The notes: a model not told the origin generated them from the letters alone. A stretch of DNA of 64,000 bases from Clostridia bacterium (GCA_017483195.1 JAFULR010000012.1:43700-107699); one strand, 5' to 3'. Counted from the stretch's first letter, positions 53,915 to 62,621 are shown. Numbers and translations: made by a program.

Positions 53915-56710
53915 TTATTCTTCAAGAATTTTTCTGCATCTTTCGCAGATAAATCCATCCTCGTCGTGAACACCCTCTGTGGAGTATGTCCAGCAGCGAT
54001 CGCACTTGTGTCCGTCTGCCTTTTCAACAAGAACGGCAATTCCGCTTTCTGTTTCGGTATAAGCACCCTCTGCGGCAGTTTCCTTGGTAACTGTAGCACC
54101 GGATACGATGAATACTGTTGCAAGATCGGATGCAAAACTGTCAAGAAGAGCCTTATGCTCATCGTTATTTACATAGATAGTAACCTTTGCGTCAAGGGAC
54201 TTACCGATAAGCTTGGATGCGCGCGCAAGCTCAAGAGCCTTCATAACGTCATCTCTGAGTGTAAAGAGCTTATTCCATCTGTCACTCATACCGCCAAATG
54301 TAAGCTCCTCGGAGTACTCGGGCATATCGTTGAGGAATACGCTCTCTTTGATCTCGTCCTTTGAGTGAGGCATAGCCTGCCAGATCTCCTCTGCTGTAAA
54401 GCTGAGCATGGGAGCAATAAGCTTTGTCATACCGGAAATAATAAGATACATAGCGGTCTGAGCGCTTCTTCTCGCCTTGCTATCCTTTTTCTCAACGTAA
54501 ACTCTATCCTTTGTAATATCAATATAAAGCTTAGAGAGATCATTAGTACAGAAATTGTTTACACTGTGATAAACGGTATGGAACTCGTAAGTGTCATATC
54601 CCTCACGAATTACCTTTGCAAGATTATTAAGACGGCTGAGCGCCCACTTATCGATTTCGTAAAGCTCATCAAGAGCAACCATGTCAGTATCAGGGTTGAA
54701 ATCGTTAAGATTCGCAAGTATGATACGGCTTGTGTTTCTGATCTTTCTGTAAGTTTCGGAAAGCTGCTTGAAGATGTTGTCGGAAACGCGAACGTCCACA
54801 CGGTAGTCGCTGGATGCAACCCAAAGACGAACAAGGTCAGCGCCGTATTTTTTGATCATTTCCTCGGGAGCGATGGAGTTGCCAAGAGATTTGTGCATAG
54901 CCTTTCCCTCTCCGTCAACTACCCAACCGTGTGTAAGAACTGTCTTGAAGGGTGCGCCGCTACCAACTGCGCCAACAGCTGTAAGAAGTGAGGACTGGAA
55001 CCAACCTCTGTACTGGTCAGCGCCCTCAAGGTAAACGTCAGCCGCTTCACCGATCTCACGGTAAAGGTCGGGAGCGCAGAAATGTGACGAGCCGGAGTCG
55101 AACCAACCGTCAAGCGTGTTATGCTCCTTAGTAAAGTGAACACCGCCGCAATGAGGACATACAAAGCCCTCGGGAAGAAGCTCGGAGGCTTCCTTATCGA
55201 ACCAAGCATTGGAGCCCTCTGCTCCAAAGATCTCGGAAATTCTCTTTATAGTTTCGTCGTTACAAATTGGCTTGCCGCAATCTTCACAGTAGAATACGGG
55301 AATGGGAAGACCCCAATGGCGCTGACGGGAGATACACCAATCGGCTCTTTCTCTGATCATCTGCTCCATTCTGTCACCGCCCCATTCGGGAAGCCACTGA
55401 ACACCCTGACAAGCTGCAACGGCATCATTCTTAAATGCTTCAACTGAACAGAACCACTGAGGGGTTGCGCGGAAGATAATGGGATTTTTACATCTCCAGC
55501 AGTGAGGATATTCGTGCTCGAATTCCTTAGAAGCAAAGAGAGCACCCGTTTCCGTCATATCCTCAAGGATTGCCTTATTAGACTCCTCATAATAAAGGCC
55601 TGCAAACTTGCCCGCATCCTTTGTCTGATATCCTCTGTCATCAACGGGAACGATGATTTCAATTCCGTATCTCTGGCAGGTATTGTAGTCGTCAGCACCA
55701 AAGCCGGGCGCCGTATGAACGCAGCCCGTACCACTATCCATAGTAACGTAGTCGGCGTTGCAAACAAGACTCTCGCGATCAAGGAAGGGATGCTGAGCCT
55801 TCATAAGCTCGAACTCACGTCCGGGCATTTTGAGAAGAACCTCGTAATTTTCAATATTACCCTCCTCCATTGTCTTGGGAAGAAGAGCCTCTGCAACGAT
55901 GTAGCACTCGCCGTTTTCAGCCTTTGCAACTACGTAATCCTCATCGGGATTGAGCGCAATAGCAAGGTTGCCGGGAAGAGTCCAGGTTGTTGTTGTCCAG
56001 ATAATAAAGTATGTGTTACTCTTATCGCAAACACCGTTAAGCTTGCCAAGGTCGTCTTTTACTCTGAACTTAACGTAAATGGAAGTACATTTGTCGGTCT
56101 TGTATTCGATCTCAGCCTCTGCAAGAGCTGTCTCATCCTTGGGGCACCAATAAACGGGCTTAAGTCCCTTATAAATATAACCCTTCTTGAACATCTCACC
56201 GAAAACGAGAACCTCGCGAGCCTCAAATTCGGGATTCATAGTAAGATAGGGGCGCTCCCAATCCGCAACCACGCCAAGACGCTTGAACTGTCCCATCTGA
56301 ATGTCAACGTAGTCCTGAGCGAACGCGTGACACTGACGGCGGAAGTCGGAAATGCTCATTTTCTTTCTGTCAAGCTTGTTCTTCTTTATGATAGCGGACT
56401 CAATAGGCATACCGTGGTTGTCCCAACCGGGTGTAAAGGGCACGAGATATCCCTCCATAGCCTTTGATTTGTTAATAAAATCCTTAAGAATTTTGTTAAG
56501 CGAAGTACCCATATGGATATTTCCGTTTGAGAAAGGAGGTCCGTCGTGAACAACGAACGTGGGCTTGCCTGCCGCCCTTTCCTGCATCCTGTCGTAAAGA
56601 CCGATGCTATTCCAATAATCGAGCATAAGAGGCTCCCTTGAGGGAAGATTTGCTCTCATCTCAAACTTTGTGCTTGGAAGATTTAAAGAACCTGTGTAAT
56701 CCTTTGCCAT
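53915..56710 (-). CDS. ileS: Isoleucyl-tRNA synthetase
   Basis: A 931-aa class I synthetase. The HIGH-type motif appears as GNIHMGTSLNKILKD, and the KMSKS-type motif as GKAMHKSLGN, both variant forms. TTTWTLPGNLAI belongs to the editing domain, and the C terminus has the zinc finger CDRCWTY...CERC. It charges tRNA-Ile. ATG 56710 behind AAAGGAG. The isoleucine T-box leader just upstream controls it. Followed by lspA and the RluA-family gene. Confidence 0.97.
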   Translation of the reverse strand: MAKDYTGSLNLPSTKFEMRANLPSREPLMLDYWNSIGLYDRMQERAAGKPTFVVHDGPPFSNGNIHMGTSLNKILKDFINKSKAMEGYLVPFTPGWDNHGMPIESAIIKKNKLDRKKMSISDFRRQCHAFAQDYVDIQMGQFKRLGVVADWERPYLTMNPEFEAREVLVFGEMFKKGYIYKGLKPVYWCPKDETALAEAEIEYKTDKCTSIYVKFRVKDDLGKLNGVCDKSNTYFIIWTTTTWTLPGNLAIALNPDEDYVVAKAENGECYIVAEALLPKTMEEGNIENYEVLLKMPGREFELMKAQHPFLDRESLVCNADYVTMDSGTGCVHTAPGFGADDYNTCQRYGIEIIVPVDDRGYQTKDAGKFAGLYYEESNKAILEDMTETGALFASKEFEHEYPHCWRCKNPIIFRATPQWFCSVEAFKNDAVAACQGVQWLPEWGGDRMEQMIRERADWCISRQRHWGLPIPVFYCEDCGKPICNDETIKRISEIFGAEGSNAWFDKEASELLPEGFVCPHCGGVHFTKEHNTLDGWFDSGSSHFCAPDLYREIGEAADVYLEGADQYRGWFQSSLLTAVGAVGSGAPFKTVLTHGWVVDGEGKAMHKSLGNSIAPEEMIKKYGADLVRLWVASSDYRVDVRVSDNIFKQLSETYRKIRNTSRIILANLNDFNPDTDMVALDELYEIDKWALSRLNNLAKVIREGYDTYEFHTVYHSVNNFCTNDLSKLYIDITKDRVYVEKKDSKARRSAQTAMYLIISGMTKLIAPMLSFTAEEIWQAMPHSKDEIKESVFLNDMPEYSEELTFGGMSDRWNKLFTLRDDVMKALELARASKLIGKSLDAKVTIYVNNDEHKALLDSFASDLATVFIVSGATVTKETAAEGAYTETESGIAVLVEKADGHKCDRCWTYSTEGVHDEDGFICERCRKILEE

Positions 56711-56734
56711 AATATATCTCCTTTAAATTGTTAT

Positions 56735-56985
56735 CAAAAAATAAAAAACGTCCCATAGACAAAACGCCTATGAGACGGAATTACCGCGGTACCACTCATT
56801 TTGCTTTTCAAAACGAAAAGCCACTCAATTTCCTTAACGCAGAAATACGGATCGCCTGAGTTTACTGTCAGCGATCGGCTCGGAAGTGATCTGTGCTTTT
56901 CTACTCGCTGCGCGCTTTCACCAACCGCACGCTCTCTGTAAGCCTTTAAAAAACACCGTCTTCGTCACAGCCACATATATTACCA
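56735..56985 (-). promoter_or_regulatory. T-box leader for ileS (isoleucine, AUC specifier)
   Basis: Read leftwards: the T-box core GAGTGGTACCGCGG (about 56784-56797) contains the TGGTAC segment that pairs with uncharged tRNA. The terminator stem GTCTCATAG...CTATGGGAC (56750-56776) with a T-run (56743-56748) follows. The putative specifier codon is ATC at 56888-56890, in the loop context CAGATCACTTCCGAG, matching isoleucine and the gene downstream. Stem I begins near 56985. Uncharged tRNA-Ile would allow read-through to ileS. Only the specifier assignment is by eye. Confidence 0.9.
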
Positions 56986-56991
56986 ATATAA

Positions 56992-57020
56992 ATATTAGCA
57001 CAAAAAATTTTTTTTGTCAA
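56992..57020 (-). promoter_or_regulatory. Promoter of the T-box/ileS operon
   Basis: Read leftwards: TTGACA (57015-57020), 17-bp spacer, TAATAT (56992-56997). Confidence 0.75.
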
Positions 57021-57035
57021 TAATTTTATTAATAT

Positions 57036-57848
57036 TTATATATATTTATCCGCCAAAAGACGAATTCTTCCCTTTTTGGTGGTTTGCGAGATATCACGAA
57101 TGATAAATTTTCCATATCCTCGCGCGCTGATTATATCCCCAGCGGATACTCTTGCATCTATCTTTTCTGCCTGCTCATAATTATGCTCAACAAAACCGCC
57201 GTGTATCAGATTCTGCCCCTTTTCTCTCGCAAGATTGCAAACAGATGCCACAACACAGTCAAGCCTGTCGCTCGCAACGGTATCCGTAAAGGCTTGATAT
57301 TTCTGAGTGGATGGCATATTTCTATCAACACTTATGCTCTCCAGCTTAACCTTATCATTACCGACCCCTTCCATAACCGCAAGGAGATATTTTTCCACCT
57401 CAGCGGTGCAAAAAACTATAGCCGTGTGATCGTCAAGCACGCATATATCACCAAGTGTCTCGCGCTCAATACCAAACGAAAGTATGCTTCCCATATAATC
57501 CCTGTGCGAAAGCACGCGAAAGCCGCTTCCCGTGATTTTGAGCGCCTTTATTGAACAATCAAAATCCTCGGCAAGCATATCAAAAAGTGTATTTTCATCG
57601 GCAGAAAGTGTAATATATTCGGGTAAAAGAAAGATTTGCTTTCTCTGGGCACCGTTGTAACCGCCAAAAAAGCAAATCCTATCTTTATTACCTTTTACCG
57701 CAAAATATTTTTCTGCACGAAAAGCCTCACTTGGCGAAAGAAACGCAGAGTGTGAAACGTATCCACCGTCCGCACGCTTCATCAGATCGTCAAGCCTTGC
57801 ATAAAAGAGCTTAAGCTCCTTATTATCCGCGGCATCAAAATAATTCAT
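57036..57848 (-). CDS. YlmH-family RNA-binding S4 protein
   Basis: A 270-aa protein: N-terminal YlmH domain (FFGGYNGAQRKQIFLLPEY, DYMGSILSFGIERETLGDI) and a C-terminal S4 RNA-binding domain (FVEHNYEQAEKIDARVSAGDIISARGYGKFII). YlmH/YlmA group proteins lie by division genes, and in B. subtilis YlmH assists ribosomes. It starts 5 nt after the sepF stop, without a clear ribosome binding site, so it is probably coupled to sepF. Confidence 0.87.
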   Translation of the reverse strand: MNYFDAADNKELKLFYARLDDLMKRADGGYVSHSAFLSPSEAFRAEKYFAVKGNKDRICFFGGYNGAQRKQIFLLPEYITLSADENTLFDMLAEDFDCSIKALKITGSGFRVLSHRDYMGSILSFGIERETLGDICVLDDHTAIVFCTAEVEKYLLAVMEGVGNDKVKLESISVDRNMPSTQKYQAFTDTVASDRLDCVVASVCNLAREKGQNLIHGGFVEHNYEQAEKIDARVSAGDIISARGYGKFIIRDISQTTKKGRIRLLADKYI

Positions 57849-57853
57849 CGTAA

Positions 57854-58312
57854 TTAAGCGTCAAGCTCCTCGCCGTCATTCTCCTCAACGTCTGCGGACT
57901 CCTCAACGTTCTCAAAATCGGAAACACCAACGTTTCTGGGAGCAAATACGAGTGTTGTCTTAGTTACGCTCTTCATATCGCCGCCGAGAACGTGGATAGC
58001 ACCCATAAGGAAGTCGATAAGACGGATAGCGCCCGCTCTGTCAAGGGACTCAATATTAAGAACTACTGTGCTGCCTGCTGCAAGGTGATCCGCGATGGAG
58101 GGACCGTCTGCATAGCTCTTGGGCTTAACAACCTTAAGAGAAACGGGAGCTGAGCTTGCGTTAAAGGAAACGCCGTCAGTTCTCTTTTCACCGTATGTAG
58201 TTACGTCATCATCGCCCTCTTCAGCATCATCATAGATATCATCGTCATCGCGATAATACTTATCGTAATCATTAGTTTCCTTTTTGCCGAACAAAGATGT
58301 AATGTTTTTCAT
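57854..58312 (-). CDS. sepF: Cell division protein SepF
   Basis: A 152-aa SepF: a short amphipathic start (MKNITSLFGKKE), an acidic linker rich in Asp, then the core SVVLNIESLDRAGAIRLIDFLMGAIHVLGGDMKSVTKTTLVFAPRNV, which is the family core. It tethers FtsZ to the membrane. An extended acidic tail (EESADVEENDGEELD) follows. ATG 58312 is chosen, behind GGAAAGAAG. A frame extending to 58357 only adds basic residues. sepF-ylmH is the normal pair. Confidence 0.9.
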   Translation of the reverse strand: MKNITSLFGKKETNDYDKYYRDDDDIYDDAEEGDDDVTTYGEKRTDGVSFNASSAPVSLKVVKPKSYADGPSIADHLAAGSTVVLNIESLDRAGAIRLIDFLMGAIHVLGGDMKSVTKTTLVFAPRNVGVSDFENVEESADVEENDGEELDA

Positions 58313-58396
58313 TCTTCTTTCCAACTTTCTTTTATTTTTAGTATTATTTATAAACAAGCTAACCCAAATATATCATAGACATATTGGCACATATAT

Positions 58397-58425
58397 ATTA
58401 TCCTATTTTTTTAGTCAAATGTCAA
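58397..58425 (-). promoter_or_regulatory. Promoter of sepF-ylmH
   Basis: Read leftwards: TTGACA (58420-58425), 17-bp spacer, GATAAT (58397-58402), leaving a leader of about 75 nt. Confidence 0.7.
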
Positions 58426-58510
58426 GAACTATTTTATAACTTTTGCAAAAATATTTAAAAAATTTCAAAATTTGTCATTTTTAACGCAATTATTCCCCTA
58501 AAAGCGCAAA

Positions 58511-59455
58511 TCAAGACAGCAGCTTCGATTTTACTATTACCTCTGCTTCATCCGCCAGCTCGGAAAGCTCCCTTCCGTCCGCCTTAAGCCACACAACGTT
58601 GCCGTGAGAATTGAACCATGTCATCTGACGCTTTGCATATCTTCTCGTTGCTGTTTTTAAATCTTCAGTAGCTTCATCCAAGCTTTTTTCACCCCTGAAG
58701 TATGACAAAAGCTCCTTGTATCCTATCGCCTGCGCCGCCGTTGAATTTTTTTCGAACACTCCCGATTCAAGAAGTGACCTAGTCTCATCCAAGAGACCTG
58801 CTTCGATCATTTTGTCAACTCTTAGATTTATTCGGTTATAAAGAAGCTCTCTGTTCTCGTAACAAAGTCCTATCTGCACCGTATCATAAGGAGATTCAAA
58901 GCTCTTGCTCTCTGCGTCAAGCTCGCTTTTGAGCCTTCCGGACGTTCTGAAAATTTCAAGCGCGCGTATTACTCTTTTTATGTTATTGGGATGTATTTCG
59001 TCTGCACTTTTGGGGTCTATTTCCTTAAGCTTTCCGTGAAGAGCCTCATTTCCGAATTCGGACGCAAATGCCTCCATATCACGTCTGAAGCCCTCGTCGA
59101 TCTCTGTAGCAGTAAAATCAGATCCGGAGAAAAGTCTGTCGATATAAAGTCCTGTTCCTCCGCAGAATATAGGGAGCTTCCCTCTTGACGTAATATCCTC
59201 AATAGCAGCCTGAGCAAGCGGAATATAATCCGCGCACGAAAAGCTTACAAACGGATCCGCAAAATCAAAAAGATGGTGTTTTGCTTTTGCAAGCTCACTT
59301 TCGTCGGGCTTTGCGGTGCCAATATTCATTTGTTTATATATCTGCATTGAATCACAGCATATAATCTCACCGTTAAGGCGTCTTGCAAGCTCAATGGCAA
59401 GCGCACTCTTTCCGCTCGCGGTAGGTCCAACTACAGCTAATACCCTCGTTTTCAT
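58511..59455 (-). CDS. miaA: tRNA dimethylallyltransferase
   Basis: A 314-aa P-loop prenyltransferase that puts isopentenyl on A37 of UNN-decoding tRNAs. GPTASGKSALA is Walker A; CCDSMQIYKQMNIGTAKP is the family signature; PIFCGGTGLYIDRL and AAQAIGYKELLSYF follow, and RRYAKRQMTWF is near the C terminus. ATG 59455 is preferred over 59461, which leaves no space after AGGAG. No clear terminator was found downstream. Confidence 0.96.
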   Translation of the reverse strand: MKTRVLAVVGPTASGKSALAIELARRLNGEIICCDSMQIYKQMNIGTAKPDESELAKAKHHLFDFADPFVSFSCADYIPLAQAAIEDITSRGKLPIFCGGTGLYIDRLFSGSDFTATEIDEGFRRDMEAFASEFGNEALHGKLKEIDPKSADEIHPNNIKRVIRALEIFRTSGRLKSELDAESKSFESPYDTVQIGLCYENRELLYNRINLRVDKMIEAGLLDETRSLLESGVFEKNSTAAQAIGYKELLSYFRGEKSLDEATEDLKTATRRYAKRQMTWFNSHGNVVWLKADGRELSELADEAEVIVKSKLLS

Positions 59456-59525
59456 CGGCATCTCCTTTGCTCAATGTTATCTTATCTATTATATCACAGA
59501 ATCGTTAACATTTCAAGACAAAAAA

Positions 59526-59557
59526 ACACGGTTGCGCAAAACAAGCAACCGCGTTTT
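59526..59557 (-). terminator. Terminator after mscL
   Basis: GCGGTTGC-TTGTTTTGC-GCAACCG stem downstream of the mscL stop at 59561, with T-run. Confidence 0.7.
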
Positions 59558-59560
59558 TTA

Positions 59561-60181
59561 TTATTTGTTTTTCAAAAGATCTCTGATCTCTTTAAGAAGA
59601 TCCTCGGACGTCGGATTTGCAGCTCTTTCCGCCGCAGCTCTTGCCTCTTCCTCAGCCTTTGCCGCCGCTTCAGCTTCCTTAGCAAGTCTCTCTTTTTCAA
59701 CAAAGTAAGCCTTTGCTGCCTTGATATCCTTGGGATTTACACCGTGAGCTTTAAGCTCTTTTCTCTCTTCTCTTGAAAAAGAGTTTTTATCAATAACGGA
59801 TATAATATCACCGTTGAACTCACGAAGCTTATTTATTGCACGAACGATACTGAAAAGGACAAACGCAATAACGAGGAAATTGATTATAGCATTTATCAAA
59901 GCACCCCAGTCGATATAGATGGACTCCGCAAGGTCAATAACTGTTGCACCGGTATCGTCAACCTTCTCAACCTTCTGAAGGAAAGTATATACCTCAGAAA
60001 GGCTGCCCTTGCCAAGAATAAGGGTGAGTATCCAGTTAATAACGGGCTTTAATATATTGTTGCTCATTGAGTTAACTATGGACGTAAACGCGCCGCCGAC
60101 AATAACACCGACTGCCATGTCTATAACGTTTCCGCGCGTTATAAATTTCTTAAAGTCCTCAAAAAATGTACTATTTTTCAT
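59561..60181 (-). CDS. mscL: Large-conductance mechanosensitive channel with extended C terminus
   Basis: A 206-aa MscL, against a usual 130-150 aa. KKFITRGNVIDMAVGVIVGGAFTSIVNS is the first helix; FLVIAFVLFSIVRAINKL is the second. The C-terminal extension (from about residue 125) is charged and Ala/Glu-rich (AKEAEAAAKAEEEARAAAERA) and is predicted to be helical. The channel opens under osmotic stretch. It is 15 nt after the dehydrogenase gene and shares its transcript. Confidence 0.92.
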   Translation of the reverse strand: MKNSTFFEDFKKFITRGNVIDMAVGVIVGGAFTSIVNSMSNNILKPVINWILTLILGKGSLSEVYTFLQKVEKVDDTGATVIDLAESIYIDWGALINAIINFLVIAFVLFSIVRAINKLREFNGDIISVIDKNSFSREERKELKAHGVNPKDIKAAKAYFVEKERLAKEAEAAAKAEEEARAAAERAANPTSEDLLKEIRDLLKNK

Positions 60182-60196
60182 AATTTTTCTCCCTTA

Positions 60197-61147
60197 TTAA
60201 ACATCTATTCTGTTTTTTATATCACCTTTAAAAAAGGCAATAATATTTTCTTTTACCTCGTTGCAAAGCCTGAGCCTCGCTTCATATGATCCCCATGCCA
60301 TATGAGGAGTAAGGATAACGTTATCCATGTCCTTTATCTCGTAATACGGATGATCCTTGCCAAAAGGCTCTGCGGAATAAACGTCACATCCAAAGCCACC
60401 GAGCTTTCCGATCTTAAAGGCATTAGCTACCGCATTTTCATCAACAACAGCTCCGCGAGCTACATTAACAAGGATGACACCTTCTTTCATGGCTGCTATG
60501 CGCTCCGAACTTATAAGTCCCCTTGTTCCGTCGTTTAGTGGAGTATGAAGGGTAATTATATCACATTCCTTGCACAAGGTGTCAATGTCAACACATTCAA
60601 AATCGGATATAGGTTCCCTCTTGTTCACAAGGACGCGGCAACCAAGCGCATCGGCGATCCTTGCGACACGGCGGCCGATATTTCCAAAGCCCACAATCCC
60701 CCAGGTCTTTCCCTCTATTTCGTGATAGGTGGGAGAAAGCACGTTTGCAACTCCCCTTGCACTGTATTCTCCGCTCTTTACGCTTGCGCGGTAATCGTCG
60801 GTTCTGTTTATGAGGTCAAGCACCATCCCCACGGTTATCTGAGCTACGTTTGAGGTCGAATATCCCACCACGTTGCACACTCCGATTCCTCTGCTTTTAG
60901 CATAATTTACATCAATGTTATCAAATCCGGTAGCGGTTACACAAATGAGCTTGAGATTATGCGCAAGAGAGAGATTGCTCTCATTCAATTTAAGCTTATT
61001 TGTAACGACAACGTCACAGTCACGTGTTCTTTCAATTACTTCCGCATTGGTGCTGCCACCATAAATAACAACCTCTCCAAGCTCAGAAAATCCTGAAAGA
61101 TCGATATCATTGCCGAGAGTAAGAGCATCAAGAAAAACTATCTTCAT
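60197..61147 (-). CDS. D-2-hydroxyacid dehydrogenase
   Basis: A 316-aa NAD(P)-dependent dehydrogenase. GIVGFGNIGRRVARIADALG is the Rossmann motif. The catalytic Arg is in NVARGAVVDE, the Glu in the CDVYSAEPF region, and the His in ILTPHMAWGS. Close to glycerate or hydroxypyruvate reductases, but the substrate is not decided. RBS AAAGGAGA. The gene is 15 nt upstream of mscL. Confidence 0.86.
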   Translation of the reverse strand: MKIVFLDALTLGNDIDLSGFSELGEVVIYGGSTNAEVIERTRDCDVVVTNKLKLNESNLSLAHNLKLICVTATGFDNIDVNYAKSRGIGVCNVVGYSTSNVAQITVGMVLDLINRTDDYRASVKSGEYSARGVANVLSPTYHEIEGKTWGIVGFGNIGRRVARIADALGCRVLVNKREPISDFECVDIDTLCKECDIITLHTPLNDGTRGLISSERIAAMKEGVILVNVARGAVVDENAVANAFKIGKLGGFGCDVYSAEPFGKDHPYYEIKDMDNVILTPHMAWGSYEARLRLCNEVKENIIAFFKGDIKNRIDV

Positions 61148-61188
61148 TTGTGTCTCCTTTTTTTAATACTGTCATCATTTTAACACAA

Positions 61189-61221
61189 AAAAAGCACAAT
61201 TACAATAGAATTGTGCTTTTT
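61189..61221 (-). terminator. Terminator after the S24 repressor gene
   Basis: AAAGCACAATT-ACAATAG-AATTGTGCTTT hairpin with T-run, read leftwards, after the stop at 61238. Confidence 0.78.
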
Positions 61222-61237
61222 AATAAATATATCTACA

Positions 61238-62047
61238 TTATTTTCTTTTAAGCTTTCCTATTACCTTGCCAACGCAGCTGACGTTTTCAAAATCCTTAAG
61301 GAGGATATCACCGTAAACCTTGTTCATAGATATCAGTCTGTCACCGCCATAGATCTTGAAATAGCCGTTTCCGTCCAGGATGAATATGCCAAGCTCACCA
61401 ACCTCAACGTAATCTGAATTGGAAACCAAAAGCACATCGCCGTCGCGATATCTCGGTTCCATACTGTTACCGCTGATACGGAGTGCGAAATCCGCCTCGC
61501 TCGTGCGCTCGTTATCGGGGATCATTATCTCGTCGCTTGCAGGTGAATCAACAAAAACACCCACACCTGCAGAAACGGGCATATCAAAAAGAGGAAGCGC
61601 GCGCTTGGTAAATCCGCGATTCTGACGAACCTCTCTTGCTGAAAGACCCACTGATGCCGCAGGAAGTATCTTTGCTTCTCCGCTCTTAACTTCAATAGAG
61701 TTATCAACATACGGTGCGCGAAGAACTCTTTCCTTCTCCTTATCAAGAACAAGGGTTACAAGCTCCTTACCGTGAGAATCGAGAGTGCGATAGTTCTCGA
61801 TAAGTCGCATTTCTCCGCGGTCAAGCGTAAAGTTATTCGTGTTTTCGGGAACACCGTTCACTACGTATTCGAGTGATGTATCAAGAGCATCACATATTGC
61901 CACGATATTAGAAAGCTTGGGACTGTCGCTGATGCCCGCCAAAATTTTAGAGAGCGTTCCAAGCGGAATTCCCGTCATCTCCGAGAGCGCATCATTGGTG
62001 ATCTTCTTTTCGCTTTTTATCAATTTAATTCTGTCGATATAATCCAT
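61238..62047 (-). CDS. XRE-type repressor with S24 (LexA-like) peptidase domain
   Basis: A 269-aa regulator. Residues 1-62 are an HTH_3 domain (LSEMTGIPLGTLSKILAG). The C-terminal S24 domain has nucleophile Ser195 (SGNSMEP) and Lys231 (GYFKIYGG) 36 residues later, the normal Ser-Lys dyad. A160-G161 (PVSAGVGV) is a candidate self-cleavage site, as in phage CI and LexA. It is not LexA itself: the HTH is XRE-type. Start behind TTGGAGG at 62047. It probably represses its own promoter and the divergent 113-aa gene; see the operator boxes. Inducer unknown. Confidence 0.85.
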   Translation of the reverse strand: MDYIDRIKLIKSEKKITNDALSEMTGIPLGTLSKILAGISDSPKLSNIVAICDALDTSLEYVVNGVPENTNNFTLDRGEMRLIENYRTLDSHGKELVTLVLDKEKERVLRAPYVDNSIEVKSGEAKILPAASVGLSAREVRQNRGFTKRALPLFDMPVSAGVGVFVDSPASDEIMIPDNERTSEADFALRISGNSMEPRYRDGDVLLVSNSDYVEVGELGIFILDGNGYFKIYGGDRLISMNKVYGDILLKDFENVSCVGKVIGKLKRK

Positions 62048-62079
62048 AACAGACCTCCAAAAACAGAGAATTTTCTTAT

Positions 62080-62099
62080 TGTGGAATCATTATATCACA
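62080..62099. promoter_or_regulatory. Operator-like box 1 (overlaps repressor -10)
   Basis: TGTGGAATCATTATATCACA, an imperfect palindrome TGTGR...CACA, covering the repressor's -10 box (62089-62094). It resembles box 2 at 62187-62206 (15 of 21 aligned positions). Confidence 0.5.
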
Positions 62100-62117
62100 C
62101 TTTTTCCTTTTTGTAAA
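62089..62117 (-). promoter_or_regulatory. Promoter of the S24 repressor gene
   Basis: Read leftwards: TTTACA (62112-62117), 17-bp spacer, TATAAT (62089-62094). Confidence 0.7.
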
Positions 62118-62168
62118 TAGTTTTTTGAATATTTTTAAATTATTTTTCCAAAATTAGAATTTTTCTAT

Positions 62169-62197
62169 TGACAAATCATTTCTTTTGTGGTAATATA
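62169..62197 (+). promoter_or_regulatory. Promoter of the 113-aa membrane protein gene
   Basis: TTGACA (62169-62174), 17-bp spacer, TAATAT (62192-62197). Confidence 0.8.
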
Positions 62198-62206
62198 ACA
62201 TCACAT
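62187..62206. promoter_or_regulatory. Operator-like box 2 (overlaps divergent -10)
   Basis: TGTGGTAATATAACATCACA covers the -10 box of the plus-strand promoter. Its ends TGTGR and CACA match box 1. Confidence 0.5.
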
Positions 62207-62236
62207 TAGTTCCATTTTAAGAAAAAGGAGATCGAT

Positions 62237-62578
62237 ATGAATGCAACATATTACTACAATTCACATAGAAAAAGCATAAACTTTGATAACTACGCTTCCA
62301 AAACAGGAACTCGCGTTGCTGTGTTCCCCACAAAAGCAAAAAGCGAATTTTTAAACACCGAAAGCACGTCTGCGCTTGATCTCATTCTCGCGTTTTTCTG
62401 CTCTGCTGAATTTATTTTGATTGCCAAAATCGTATTCGGACTTCTCGCGCTCGTAGGCTTTTTATCGATGCTCTGTGGCATCAGCTCAGGATCGATATCT
62501 CTCGTTATGGGTTGCATCTGCCTCACTCTCGTGATACTGCTCGAATATGTGACCGAAGCCGAAAAGCAATCTCTTTAA
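62237..62578 (+). CDS. Small membrane protein of unknown function, divergent from the S24 repressor
   Basis: A 113-aa protein. Residues 1-45 are polar and Tyr/Asn-rich (YYYNSHRKSINFDNY); 47-80 and 84-104 are hydrophobic and likely form two or three helices. No family recognised. RBS AAAAGGAG before ATG 62237. It has its own strong promoter, with an operator-like box over the -10, and its own terminator. Its placement suggests control by the neighbouring repressor. Division inhibitors such as YneA are an analogy only; no LysM domain is present. Confidence 0.75.
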   Translation: MNATYYYNSHRKSINFDNYASKTGTRVAVFPTKAKSEFLNTESTSALDLILAFFCSAEFILIAKIVFGLLALVGFLSMLCGISSGSISLVMGCICLTLVILLEYVTEAEKQSL

Positions 62579-62584
62579 AAACAC

Positions 62585-62614
62585 AAAAAGCTACTCGCAA
62601 TGAGTAGCTTTTTT
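62585..62614. terminator. Bidirectional terminator
   Basis: AAAAAGCTACTC-GCAAT-GAGTAGCTTTTTT hairpin between the 113-aa gene and the HIT gene. Confidence 0.87.
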
Positions 62615-62621
62615 AATTTGA

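Noticed and set aside
55502..56467. 321-aa reading frame on the plus strand
   Set aside because: Antisense to ileS; no RBS and no recognisable protein family.
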